Source of the DNA: Shinella lacus | Lineage (GTDB): Bacteria; Pseudomonadota; Alphaproteobacteria; Rhizobiales; Rhizobiaceae | Direction: 5' to 3' | DNA length: 64,000 nt | Assembly (NCBI RefSeq): GCF_010994755.1 | Contig: NZ_WHSB02000009.1 | Location: 124,001-188,000 of the forward strand | Shown: one piece after another, positions 1-8,743 of the stretch | How the letters are laid out: each line of letters starts with the position of its first letter | How positions within the stretch are numbered: the stretch's first letter is position 1 | Notes under the pieces: generated by a model | Told to the model about the DNA's origin: nothing | The model's database searches: none | Seen by the model: the letters and a program-made list of their open reading frames with translations, nothing else | Translations under genes and position numbers: made by a program

Positions 1-1
1 G

Positions 2-3000
2 ATCTTGAGCGGCCGCGGGGTCACCGCGGTGCTCGGCCCGACCAATACGGGCAAGACCCACTACGCAATCGAGCGCATGGTGGCACATGAGACGGGCGTT
101 ATCGGCCTGCCTCTGCGCCTGCTCGCGCGCGAAGTCTATACGCGTCTTGTCGACAAGGTCGGGCAGCACAATGTGGCGCTCGTCACCGGCGAGGAGAAGA
201 TCACGCCGCATATGGCGCGTTATTCGGTCTGCACGGTGGAGGCCATGCCGCGCGAGACGCGCGCCTCCTTCGTGGCGATCGACGAGGTGCAGCTTGCCGG
301 CGATCTCGAACGCGGCCACATCTTCACCGACCGGGTGCTGCATCTGAGGGGCCGCGACGAGACGCTGCTGCTGGGTGCGGCCACCATGAAACCCATCCTC
401 GAGCAGCTCCTGCCCGGCATCCATGTGATCGAGCGCCCGCGCCTGTCGCAGCTCTTTTATGCCGGCTCGAAGAAGATCACACGCCTGCCGCAACGCACCG
501 CCATCGTCGCCTTCTCGGCCGACGAGGTCTATGCGATCGCCGAGCTCATCCGCCGCCAGCGCGGCGGTGCCGCCGTCGTGCTCGGTGCGCTTAGCCCACG
601 CACCCGCAATGCCCAGGTGGCGCTCTACCAGGAAGGCGACGTCGAATATTTGGTCGCCACCGACGCGATCGGCATGGGGCTCAACCTCGACGTCGACCAT
701 GTCGCCTTCGCGCAGGACCGCAAGTTCGACGGCTACCAGTTCCGCAACCTCAACCCGGCCGAACTGGCCCAGATCGCCGGCCGCGCCGGCCGGCATCTTC
801 GCGATGGCACCTTTGGCGTGACGGGTCGCGTCGATCCGTTCGACGACGAGCTGGTGAAGCGCATCGAGACACACCAGTTCGATCCGGTCCGCGTGCTGCA
901 ATGGCGCACCACCCGCTTCGACTATTCCTCCTTGCAGGCGCTGCGCCAGTCGCTCGACGCGCCGCCGCCGATCGGCGGGCTGACGCGCGCACTGCCGGCC
1001 GTCGACCAGCAGGCGCTGGAACATCTGAGCCGCTACCCGGACGTCCGCGAGCTCGCGACGGCGCCCGAGCGCGTGCAAAAACTCTGGGAGGCCTGCGCGC
1101 TTCCCGACTATCGCCGCATCGCGCCCGCCCAGCACGCAGACCTCATTTCCACCCTCTATGCGGATCTGGTAAGACGTGGCACGGTTAACGAAGACTTCAT
1201 GGCCGATCAGGTGCGCCGCGCCGACAGAACCGATGGCGAAATCGACACGCTTTCGGCGCGAATCGCCCAGATAAGGACATGGACCTATGTGTCGAATCGG
1301 CCCGGATGGCTTGCCGATCCGACACACTGGCAGGAAAAGACGCGGGAAATCGAAGACCGATTGTCCGATGCGTTACATGATAGGTTGACGAAACGCTTTG
1401 TTGATCGCAGGACATCTGTGCTCATGAAGCGCCTGAGAGAGAATGCGATGCTGGAAGCTGAAATCAGTGTGAATGGCGATGTCTTCGTAGAAGGACATCA
1501 TGTCGGGCAGTTGGCCGGTTTCCGGTTCACGCTCGTCTCCGGAACGGAAGGTCCCGATGCGAAGGCCGTGCAGACGGCTGCGCAGAAGGCGCTTGCGCTG
1601 GAGTTCGAGGCTCGCGCCGCGCGCCTGCATGCCGCCGGCAATGCCGATCTCGCGCTCGGCTCCGACGGCACCGTGCGCTGGCTCGGCGATCCCGTCGCGC
1701 GACTGTCGCCGAGCGACCATGTCATGCGCCCGCGCGTCATCCTGCTCTCCGACGAGCAGCTGACCGGCAATGCGCGCGACCATGTCGCCGCCCGCATCGA
1801 GCGTTTCGTGAACCACCACATCGCGACCGTGCTGAAGCCGCTCGACGATCTTTCGCGCGCGGAAGATCTCCAGGGCCTCGCCAAGGGTCTCGCCTTCCAG
1901 CTCGTCGAGAACCTCGGCGTGCTCTTCCGCCGTGACGTCGCGGAAGACGTGAAGTCGCTCGACCAGGAAGCCCGCGCCTCGATCCGCAAACACGGCATCC
2001 GCTTCGGCGCCTACCACATCTTCATGCCGGCGCTCTTGAAGCCCGCACCGGCCGAACTCATCACGCTGCTCTGGGCGCTGAAGAACGACGGCCTCGACAA
2101 GCCGGGCTATGGCGATCTCATCCCGGTGCTGGCCGCCGGCCGCACCTCGGTCGTCACCGATCCGAGCTACGAGCGCGCCTTCTACAAGCTGGCCGGCTTC
2201 CGGTTCCTCGGCAAGCGCGCTGTGCGCATCGACATCCTGGAGCGCCTGGCCGACCTCATCCGCCCGCTGCTCCAGTGGAAGCCCGGCACGACGCGTCCGG
2301 ACGGCGCCTATGACGGCCGCCGCTTCATGGCGACAACCGCCATGCTCTCCATCCTCGGCGCCACGCCGGACGACATGGAAGAAATCCTGAAAGGCCTCGG
2401 CTACCGTGCCGACAGCCTGAAGGCGGAAGAGGTCGCAGCCTTCCTCACCGCGCAGGCACCCGCTGCCGCGACGGCCGTCGAGGCAGCGGCCGACGCGCCT
2501 GCCGAAACGTCCGACGAGCACGACGCCGACGCGGCGGATGCCGAGGGCGAAGCCCCGGCCGCAGCCGCGGAAGCACCGGCAGCCGAAACCGCCGAGGCAC
2601 CGGCCGCTGTGGAAGCGACCGCGGAAGAAACCGCCGTCGTTGACGGCGAACCGGTCGAAACCAAGCCCGTCCTGCTCTGGCGTCCGGGCTCGCGCCACGA
2701 CAACCAGCGCCAGGGCGGCCATCGCCACGGCGGCGAGCGAAACAGCGAACGCCAGGGCGATCGTCAGAACCAGGGCGACCGGCAGAACCAGGGTGAGCGC
2801 CGCGGCGGCGACCGTCATCGCGGCCAGCCGGCCGGTGGCGAGCGCGGCGAACGGCGCGAAGGCGGCCGCGGCGGCCGTCCCGACCAGGCCAAGGGCCCCC
2901 GCGACGGAAAGCCGCAGGGCGGCAACCGTCCGGACCGCGGCGAGCGCAACGACCGTAACGAGCGCGGCGGAAAGCCGCAGCAGGCGAAATTCGAGGCCCG

Positions 3001-3082
3001 GCCGCCCCGCAAGGAAAAGCCGATCGACCCGGATTCACCCTTCGCCAAGCTGGCAGCGCTCAAGGAGCAGATGAAGAAGTAA
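2..3082 (+). CDS. SUV3-like ATP-dependent RNA helicase, probably cut at its 5' end
   Basis: Superfamily 2 helicase resembling the SUV3/MgpS group found in many alphaproteobacteria; likely unwinds RNA or RNA-DNA using ATP. Counting from a TTG codon at base 5, Walker A GPTNTGKT is at residues 11-18, the DEVQ Walker B at 93-96, an ATDAIGMGLN motif near 218 and the QIAGRAGR arginine-finger motif near 256. The helicase core is followed by an Ala/Glu-rich stretch (about 817-882) and then a long Arg/Gly/Gln/Asp-rich tail (about 892-1025) of the RGG type that usually binds RNA. The frame is open to the window edge, so the true start may lie upstream. The next gene begins 4 bp after the stop, so the two are probably co-transcribed. 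Family is clear; the in vivo substrate is not known from sequence. Confidence 0.88.
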   Translation: MLSGRGVTAVLGPTNTGKTHYAIERMVAHETGVIGLPLRLLAREVYTRLVDKVGQHNVALVTGEEKITPHMARYSVCTVEAMPRETRASFVAIDEVQLAGDLERGHIFTDRVLHLRGRDETLLLGAATMKPILEQLLPGIHVIERPRLSQLFYAGSKKITRLPQRTAIVAFSADEVYAIAELIRRQRGGAAVVLGALSPRTRNAQVALYQEGDVEYLVATDAIGMGLNLDVDHVAFAQDRKFDGYQFRNLNPAELAQIAGRAGRHLRDGTFGVTGRVDPFDDELVKRIETHQFDPVRVLQWRTTRFDYSSLQALRQSLDAPPPIGGLTRALPAVDQQALEHLSRYPDVRELATAPERVQKLWEACALPDYRRIAPAQHADLISTLYADLVRRGTVNEDFMADQVRRADRTDGEIDTLSARIAQIRTWTYVSNRPGWLADPTHWQEKTREIEDRLSDALHDRLTKRFVDRRTSVLMKRLRENAMLEAEISVNGDVFVEGHHVGQLAGFRFTLVSGTEGPDAKAVQTAAQKALALEFEARAARLHAAGNADLALGSDGTVRWLGDPVARLSPSDHVMRPRVILLSDEQLTGNARDHVAARIERFVNHHIATVLKPLDDLSRAEDLQGLAKGLAFQLVENLGVLFRRDVAEDVKSLDQEARASIRKHGIRFGAYHIFMPALLKPAPAELITLLWALKNDGLDKPGYGDLIPVLAAGRTSVVTDPSYERAFYKLAGFRFLGKRAVRIDILERLADLIRPLLQWKPGTTRPDGAYDGRRFMATTAMLSILGATPDDMEEILKGLGYRADSLKAEEVAAFLTAQAPAAATAVEAAADAPAETSDEHDADAADAEGEAPAAAAEAPAAETAEAPAAVEATAEETAVVDGEPVETKPVLLWRPGSRHDNQRQGGHRHGGERNSERQGDRQNQGDRQNQGERRGGDRHRGQPAGGERGERREGGRGGRPDQAKGPRDGKPQGGNRPDRGERNDRNERGGKPQQAKFEARPPRKEKPIDPDSPFAKLAALKEQMKK

Positions 3083-3086
3083 GCCT

Positions 3087-3506
3087 ATGGCACGCGACGA
3101 GGAACAGCCGGCAGGTCAGGCGCGACAGCGCATCGACAAGTGGCTGTTCTTCGCGCGGCTGCGGAAATCCCGGTCGCTCGCGGCAAAGTCCGTGGAAGCC
3201 GGCGATGTCCGCGTCAACGGCGCCCCCGTCCGCCAGCCGTCCCACGCGCTGCGCATCGGCGACGTCGTCACGGTCTCGCTCGACCGCCACGACATGGTGG
3301 TCAAGGTGCTCCAGCCCGGCGAGCGCCGCGGGCCGTACGAGGAAGCCCGCCTTCTCTACCACGACATGACGCCGCCGCCCCTGCCGCGCGAGGAACGCTC
3401 GCTTTTCGAGCAGGCGACGCGCGAGCGCGGCACCGGCCGGCCGACCAAACGGGAGCGCCGCGAAACCGACCGTTTGCAAGGTTTTCCCGGCGACGACGTC
3501 GATTAG
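3087..3506 (+). CDS. S4-domain RNA-binding protein, Hsp15/HslR-like
   Basis: 139-residue basic protein with an S4 RNA-binding domain at about residues 13-75 (motif RIDKWLFFARLRKSR). The family includes E. coli Hsp15 (HslR), which rescues stalled 50S subunits that still carry peptidyl-tRNA. The C-terminal third is charged and Arg-rich, as in other Hsp15-like proteins. It starts 4 bp after the helicase stop, which suggests translational coupling and a shared RNA-metabolism role. Membership of the S4 family is firm; an identical function to Hsp15 is inferred. Confidence 0.87.
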   Translation: MARDEEQPAGQARQRIDKWLFFARLRKSRSLAAKSVEAGDVRVNGAPVRQPSHALRIGDVVTVSLDRHDMVVKVLQPGERRGPYEEARLLYHDMTPPPLPREERSLFEQATRERGTGRPTKRERRETDRLQGFPGDDVD

Positions 3507-3697
3507 AATTCTATACCTCGCAAGCGCCTGGCGGCGCATGTATTACGCTTGCAAAGCGCCTCTAAAGCCTTTACCTCAGCCACCGGACGGCCCTCGATGT
3601 GCGGGCGGCCTCCTGTCCGGCAAGCCGATCGCGTCATGGGTTCTGCGGTGACGGACCGTCCCGCTGTCGCCGTCTTATGACGATTCTGGAGTAACTC

Positions 3698-4036
3698 ATG
3701 ACGTATGTCGTGACCGACAATTGCATCCGCTGCAAGTACACGGACTGTGTCGAGGTATGCCCCGTCGACTGTTTCTACGAGGGCGAGAATTTTCTGGTCA
3801 TCCACCCCGACGAGTGCATCGATTGCGGCGTCTGCGAACCGGAATGTCCCGCCGAGGCGATCAAGCCGGATACCGAGCCGGGGCTCGACAAATGGTTGAA
3901 GATAAACGCTGATTTCGCCACCGTCTGGCCCAATATCACGATCAAGCGTGATGCCATGCCGGAAGCCAAGGAGATGGACGGCGAAGAGGGCAAGTACGAG
4001 AAGTACTTCTCGGCCGAACCGGGCCAGGGCGATTGA
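3698..4036 (+). CDS. fdxA: 7Fe-8S ferredoxin FdxA
   Basis: 112-residue bacterial ferredoxin of the FdI type. Cysteines C9, C17 and C50 fit the [3Fe-4S] ligands; C21, C40, C43 and C46 fit the [4Fe-4S] ligands; C12 and C25 are the extra conserved ones. The C-terminal extension (residues 60-112) is typical of the FdxA family. It acts as a low-potential electron carrier in the cytoplasm. The ATG has a GGAG ribosome site 8 bases upstream. It stands alone between the S4 protein and carD; no iron-responsive operator could be recognised in the 190-bp upstream gap. Confidence 0.95.
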   Translation: MTYVVTDNCIRCKYTDCVEVCPVDCFYEGENFLVIHPDECIDCGVCEPECPAEAIKPDTEPGLDKWLKINADFATVWPNITIKRDAMPEAKEMDGEEGKYEKYFSAEPGQGD

Positions 4037-4405
4037 TCGCCGCGTAAGGCGGCAACCGAAGCTGGGGAAAAAAGCCTGCTCTCATCAAAAGGCGATGGGA
4101 CAGGCTTGATGACCCATGCGAAGCAAATTATTGATTTCGGCACTTTTTTGTGATAGGGTCTTCTTACTGATCCACATCGCGGCATTTTGCGTGCCCGAAC
4201 ACCACCACGAAAGCAAACGATCCCTCAACGCCGCTCACCTCCCATAGGCAGCTCCGGTTGCTCAAATGTGAACGCGTCGCAGGGACTTTTTTTGCGCATG
4301 GCGGACGGACCAGTGGTGACACCGAGAGGTGCCCCCCGTCTTTCCCGGGTCCCCAGACCCACCCGGCCCATGGGCCGGGAGCGTAACAGGGAGTATTTGA
4401 ACAGA
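4037..4405. other. 369-bp intergenic region with candidate carD promoter
   Basis: No gene with a credible start is visible. A possible promoter reads TTGATT (4131-4136), 17-base spacer, TAGGGT (4154-4159); the -10 match is poor. If real, carD would have a leader of about 240 nt. A frame upstream of carD stays open from 4187 but has unusual composition and lacks the conserved CarD start, so it is not proposed as coding. Confidence 0.3.
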
Positions 4406-4975
4406 ATGACGACCCCGCAGAAGAAATCTTCCACGCGCCACGGCTTCAAGACCGGTGAATCCATCGTTTATCCCGCTCACGGCGTCGGCCAGATCGTCGC
4501 CATCGAGGAGCAGGAAGTCGCCGGCATGAAGCTCGAGCTTTTTGTCATCGATTTCGAAAAGGACAAGATGCGTCTCAAGGTGCCGGTTGCCAAGGCCGTT
4601 TCCATCGGCATGCGCAAGCTGTCGGAGACCGATTTCGTCGAGCGCGCGCTGAAGGTTGTCCAGGGCAAGGCTCGCGTGAAGCGCACCATGTGGTCGCGCC
4701 GCGCACAGGAATATGATGCCAAGATCAATTCGGGCGACCTGATCTCGATCGCCGAAGTGGTCCGCGACCTGTACCGTGCCGAAAACCAGCCGGAACAGTC
4801 CTATTCCGAGCGCCAGCTCTATGAAGCTGCCCTCGACCGCATGGCCCGCGAAATCGCCGCCGTCAACAAGATGTCGGAAACCGAGGCCGTTCGCCTTGTC
4901 GAAACCAACCTGAGCAAGGGTCCGAAGCGTGGCAAGGCCATCGAAGAGGACGACTCGCAGGACGAAGCGGCCTGA
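4406..4975 (+). CDS. carD: CarD/CdnL-type RNA polymerase-binding transcription regulator
   Basis: 189-residue CarD_CdnL_TRCF family protein. The N-terminal part (about residues 15-70, motif GESIVYPAHGVGQI) is the RNA-polymerase beta-subunit interaction module; the helical C-terminal part binds near the upstream edge of the -10 element and stabilises open complexes. In alphaproteobacteria such proteins support rRNA and housekeeping transcription. The start at 4406 was chosen because homologues begin MTTxQKKSSTRxGFKTGES; upstream in-frame sequence looks non-coding. The ribosome site (AGGGAG) is rather far, about 13 bases. The gene ends at a strong intrinsic terminator. Confidence 0.93.
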   Translation: MTTPQKKSSTRHGFKTGESIVYPAHGVGQIVAIEEQEVAGMKLELFVIDFEKDKMRLKVPVAKAVSIGMRKLSETDFVERALKVVQGKARVKRTMWSRRAQEYDAKINSGDLISIAEVVRDLYRAENQPEQSYSERQLYEAALDRMAREIAAVNKMSETEAVRLVETNLSKGPKRGKAIEEDDSQDEAA

Positions 4976-5002
4976 TTTAGGGCACCCTTCGCTTTTTTAA
5001 AG

Positions 5003-5029
5003 CCCGGCTGGAAACGGCCGGGTTTTTTT
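5003..5029 (+). terminator. Rho-independent terminator of carD
   Basis: Perfect 6-bp stem CCCGGC/GCCGGG with an 8-base loop, followed directly by seven T residues, 28 bp after the carD stop. Confidence 0.9.
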
Positions 5030-5233
5030 GTGGAACTTTTTTGCAGCGCACCCGTTTCGTAGACCGAGGACGACCGGCTCTTCCGGCGGCCGCGGGGGTG
5101 GCGCAAACCACTTTATTTTCTCGAAAGCCGCTTTCGGGCAATCCGTCGGTCCACCTGAAACGTCATCGTCATATCAGGCGTCGAGGAGATTACGCCTCTT
5201 CACGCCGGTTCGGTTCACGTGGAGACACTCGCC

Positions 5234-6094
5234 ATGGCTACGACAACCGCAGACCGCCGCATGATCAAGCTCGCCATGTCCGCCCCCTATCTTGAAAGGG
5301 ACGAGGAACAGGCGCTGGCCCAGGCCTGGAAGTACGACAAGGATCAGGAAGCCCGCAACCGCATCGCCATGGCGCATATGCGCTTGGTCGTCTCCATGGC
5401 GGGCAAGTTCCGCAATTTCGGCCTGCCGCTCGGCGATCTCGTGCAGGAAGGCTATATCGGCCTGCTCGAAGCCGCCGCGCGCTTCGAGCCGGAGCGCCAG
5501 GTGCGCTTCTCCACCTATGCAAGCTGGTGGATCCGCGCCTCGATCCAGGATTACGTGCTGCGCAACTGGTCGATCGTGCGCGGCGGCACCAGTTCGGCGC
5601 AGAAGGCGCTGTTCTTCAATCTGCGGCGGCTGCGCGCCCGGCTCGCCCGCGGCGACACGCACCTGACCAGCGAAGCCATGCACCAGGAGATCGCCATGGC
5701 GCTGGGCGTCAGCACCGCCGACGTTCGCACCATGGACGCCCGCCTCTCCGCCTCCGACGTCTCGCTCCAGGCGCCGATCTCGTCCGCAGAGGGCGAAGGC
5801 TCGAACCGCATGGATTTCCTCACCAGCGACGCGCCCCTTCCCGATGAACAGGCCCTCGACAGCATCGACGGCGAACGCCGCCATCACTGGCTGCACGCAG
5901 CACTCGGCCAGCTCAACGAGCGCGAGATGAAGATCATCCGCGCCCGCCGCCTGGCGGAGAATGGCGCGACGCTGGAGGAACTGGGCTCCCTGCTCGGCAT
6001 TTCCAAGGAGCGCGTGCGCCAGATCGAGAACCGGGCGCTGGAAAAGCTGAAGGCCGTGCTGATAAGCAAGACCACGGATTTCGCCTACGCTTGA
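5234..6094 (+). CDS. rpoH2: RNA polymerase sigma factor RpoH2 (sigma-32 family)
   Basis: 286-residue sigma-70 family factor of the heat-shock group. Region 2 is at about residues 55-120 (DLVQEGYIGLLEAAARFEP), the RpoH box QKALFFNLRR at about 123-132, and region 4 HTH near 240-275 (LGISKERVRQIENRALEKL). Rhizobia carry two RpoH proteins; the MIKLAM/APYL N-terminus and divergence from the housekeeping heat-shock RpoH1 place this with RpoH2, which serves general and photo-oxidative stress. An in-frame GTG lies at 5219, but the ATG at 5234 has a GGAGA ribosome site 8 bases ahead and matches homologues. It converges on the M48 protease gene across a palindromic repeat. Confidence 0.9.
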   Translation: MATTTADRRMIKLAMSAPYLERDEEQALAQAWKYDKDQEARNRIAMAHMRLVVSMAGKFRNFGLPLGDLVQEGYIGLLEAAARFEPERQVRFSTYASWWIRASIQDYVLRNWSIVRGGTSSAQKALFFNLRRLRARLARGDTHLTSEAMHQEIAMALGVSTADVRTMDARLSASDVSLQAPISSAEGEGSNRMDFLTSDAPLPDEQALDSIDGERRHHWLHAALGQLNEREMKIIRARRLAENGATLEELGSLLGISKERVRQIENRALEKLKAVLISKTTDFAYA

Positions 6095-6109
6095 GCCGCG
6101 TTGCCGATG

Positions 6110-6275
6110 GGTCCTCGGGTCAAGCCCGAGGATGACGGAGGGGAGGATTGCCCAGCAAGTCTGGCGAGGCTCTCCGTAAGGCAAGGTCGGTTAGCGGCTC
6201 CGTGAGCAGCACTCTATCCGTCATTCCCAAACATCTCAGAAAACTCCGTCATCCTCGGGCTTGACCCGAGGATCC
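6110..6275. repeat. Inverted pair of palindromic repeats (element A, copy 1)
   Basis: Two copies of a short palindrome, core TCCTCGGG-TCAAG-CCCGAGGA followed by TGACGGAG, lie head-to-head at 6110-6141 and 6244-6275. The arms are near-perfect reverse complements over about 30 bases. The pair fills the gap between convergent rpoH2 and the M48 protease gene. The same element occurs at 22371-22450. Confidence 0.85.
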
Positions 6276-6303
6276 ACGGTCTGGCGCCATCCGCGCGCGC
6301 CAA

Positions 6304-7782
6304 CTACTCGCTGATAATCTTGAACTTTTCGCCCGGCCGCACCGTGCTGGTCACCGTCATCGCGTTGATCAGCCGGAACAGGTCGAGCTTGCGGTCCGTG
6401 CCCATCATGCGCCCGGCAAGCGAGGCGACGGTGTCGCCGGCGCGCGCCGAGATGACGCGCACCCTGAGCGGCTTCAGCGAAGCGACTTCCGGCGCCGTCA
6501 GCTTGCGGAACGAGGCCCTGAGGGTGGCAGCCGTCGGCTCCAGCGATTTCGAACCCGCCGGCACGGCCGTCAGGAAGCGGTAGATCTGGTCGTCGATGCG
6601 CACCACCGTGACATCGAAGTCCCAACGGTCGGCGGCGGCCTTGGCGGTGGCGCCCTCCAGCCCGTTGATCATGATCGGCTGGATGGTTTCCGGCCGCAGG
6701 CCCGTCACCCAGCCGCTCGAAATATAGTTGACCAGGTCCTGCTTGCGGCTGTCGGCCACACCGTCGAAGCGGATCGCCACGTCGCCCGGTCCCGTCGCCA
6801 GCACCGCATCGGCCTTGTTGTCGATCTGGAACCCGGCCGGCACGTCGAAGCGGATGCCGAGCTTGCCGTGCAGGAAGGTCTGGCCGCGCACATAGCCCTC
6901 TTCCGGCGCATCGCCGTAGAGCAGGCCATCGATACCGGCGAGGTAATAGTCACGGCCGCGATCGCCGTTCGTGCCTTCCGCGCCGAAAGCGCGCGCATGC
7001 AACCGCGCAAGCTCCACACGCTGCGGCGCGTTCGGATGGCTCGACAGGAAGTCCAAGCTCTGGTCGGAATCGGGATCGACCGCGGTGAAGCGCGCATAGG
7101 CGGCCATGGAGTCAAGGAACCGAGCCGCCGCATAGGGATCGTAGCCCGCCTCGCCCAGCATGCGCACGCCGATGACATCGGCCTGGAGTTCCTGGTTGCG
7201 CGAGAAGGCGGCAAGCCGCAGTTTCCCGCGCGCCAGCGCCTGCTTGCCGGCAATGTTGCTGGAAAGCACCTCGGCCACCACGCGGCTCGCGATGACTTCC
7301 GCCTCTTCCTTCTTCTGCCGCTCGATGCCGTGATTGGCGGTAACGTGCGCCATCTCGTGCGACAGCACGGCCGCCACTTCCGAGGCATCGTTGGCGAGCG
7401 CCAAGAGGCCGCGCGTCACGTAAAGATAACCGCCCGGCAGCGCGAAGGCGTTGATCGCCGGCGAATTCAGGATGGTGATGCGATAGGACTGGTTCGGGTT
7501 TTCCGAGACGAGCGTCAGCGCGCCGGCAATGCGCGCGACGAGCCGCTCGGTCTTGGCGTCCTTGTATTCGCCGCCATAGCTGGCGACGATGCGCGGATGC
7601 TCGCGCGCACCCATCTGGGCGCGCGGATCGTTCTTCTGCACCTCTTCGACGATCTGCGGATTGGAGGACGGCGAGATCGTCGGCTCATAGGTCTGCTCGA
7701 TGATCGACTGGCAGCCGGACAGCAGCATGCCGGCAAGCACCAGCGCCGCGACAGGTCTCAAAACCCCGCGCCCGGATACCAT
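6304..7782 (-). CDS. M48-family metalloprotease lipoprotein with C-terminal LysM-like domain
   Basis: 492-residue secreted Zn-protease of the BepA/LoiP type. It begins with a lipoprotein signal: hydrophobic stretch then lipobox LLSGC with the acylated Cys at 24. The zinc motif HEMAH is at 142-146, with the third ligand in the downstream NQELQADVIG segment. The last 60 residues (RVISARAGDTVASLAGRM...) look like a LysM peptidoglycan-binding module. Likely anchored in the periplasm, working on envelope protein quality control. The start at 7782 was chosen because AGGAAG sits 5 bases ahead and it puts the signal peptide at the N-terminus; longer in-frame starts exist at 7809, 7878 and 7914. Confidence 0.85.
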   Translation of the reverse strand: MVSGRGVLRPVAALVLAGMLLSGCQSIIEQTYEPTISPSSNPQIVEEVQKNDPRAQMGAREHPRIVASYGGEYKDAKTERLVARIAGALTLVSENPNQSYRITILNSPAINAFALPGGYLYVTRGLLALANDASEVAAVLSHEMAHVTANHGIERQKKEEAEVIASRVVAEVLSSNIAGKQALARGKLRLAAFSRNQELQADVIGVRMLGEAGYDPYAAARFLDSMAAYARFTAVDPDSDQSLDFLSSHPNAPQRVELARLHARAFGAEGTNGDRGRDYYLAGIDGLLYGDAPEEGYVRGQTFLHGKLGIRFDVPAGFQIDNKADAVLATGPGDVAIRFDGVADSRKQDLVNYISSGWVTGLRPETIQPIMINGLEGATAKAAADRWDFDVTVVRIDDQIYRFLTAVPAGSKSLEPTAATLRASFRKLTAPEVASLKPLRVRVISARAGDTVASLAGRMMGTDRKLDLFRLINAMTVTSTVRPGEKFKIISE

Positions 7783-8023
7783 TGCAGCTTCCTGCGTTGC
7801 TTTCGCCATCTCTTCTGCCCACAGCCCTAAAGGGTCCACGCCCGAACCGCAACCTTTAGGTGCAGTCGAAACACCCATGTTCGCGCCTTCGAATGGATGA
7901 GATAGACGCACCATACCCGGCCGGCAACTCCCCAATTCGACAAACGGTTCCCTTGTGGCTCCGGTGACACAGGGGGGCGTCCAAATTGTGGCGGGGTGGC
8001 GGGGCAAAAACAGCCCCAGCCCG

Positions 8024-8743
8024 CTAAATCGCGGAATGACCGAGGAATTTTGCAACGGCTGGTGGATGCCGGCTCACGAGGAATTCATCTACCGGCGCAT
8101 CGAGCAGGATCGCGCCCGCCTCCAGGAACATCACCCGGTCGGCAAGCCGGCGGATATCCTCCGGCTGGTGGGTGATGAAGAGCAGGGTGCTCTTCGTCTC
8201 GGCGCGCAGCTCCGAGAGAAGTTTTGCCATGTCCGCCCGCATGGCCGGGTCGAGGGCCGCGAAAGGCTCGTCAAGCAGCAGGATCGGCCGGCGCCGCACC
8301 AGCGCGCGGGCAAGCGCCACCCGCTGCCGCTCGCCGCCGGAAAGCGAGCCCGGCATGCGCCGCTCGTAACCGCCGAGCCCGACGCGCGACAGCGCCGAAA
8401 ACACGCGCTGGCGCGCCGCCGTATCGAGCTTCAGCCCCGGATCGATGCCGAGCCCGACATTTTCGGCAACGCTCAGATGCGCGAAGAGATTGTTGTCCTG
8501 GAAGATGATCGAGACCGGCCGCTCCGCGGGATCGCGCGCCGCCATGTCCTGACCGAGCAGCGCGACCGTGCCCGTCGCCGGTTTCTGGAAGCCGGCGATC
8601 ACGTTGAACAGGGTGGACTTTCCCGCACCCGACGGGCCTGCGACGGCGACCGCGGCACCGGCGGGAATGGCGCAATCGAAGGCGAGCCGCTTCTCGTCGA
8701 AACGCACGGTGACGTCGGAAAGGCGGATCGCGGTATCAGGCAT
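8024..8743 (-). CDS. thiQ: Thiamine ABC transporter ATP-binding protein ThiQ
   Basis: 239-residue ABC ATPase. Walker A GPSGAGKST lies near residues 36-44, signature LSGGERQRVALARAL mid-protein, Walker B ILLLDEPFAALD just after. It powers thiamine/TPP import through ThiP with the periplasmic binder ThiB. The ATG overlaps the 3' end of thiP by 8 bp, so the two are translationally coupled. Third gene of thiBPQ, downstream of a TPP riboswitch. Confidence 0.94.
   Translation of the reverse strand: MPDTAIRLSDVTVRFDEKRLAFDCAIPAGAAVAVAGPSGAGKSTLFNVIAGFQKPATGTVALLGQDMAARDPAERPVSIIFQDNNLFAHLSVAENVGLGIDPGLKLDTAARQRVFSALSRVGLGGYERRMPGSLSGGERQRVALARALVRRRPILLLDEPFAALDPAMRADMAKLLSELRAETKSTLLFITHQPEDIRRLADRVMFLEAGAILLDAPVDEFLVSRHPPAVAKFLGHSAI

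Noticed and set aside
1373-2818. 481-residue open frame on the minus strand opposite the helicase gene
   Set aside because: Mirror of a high-GC coding sequence; no ribosome site, low-complexity protein with no recognisable domain, while the plus-strand helicase has all its motifs.
8001-8017. GGGGC...GCCCC hairpin after thiQ as a terminator
   Set aside because: The A/T run is in the loop, not after the stem, so it does not qualify as an intrinsic terminator.
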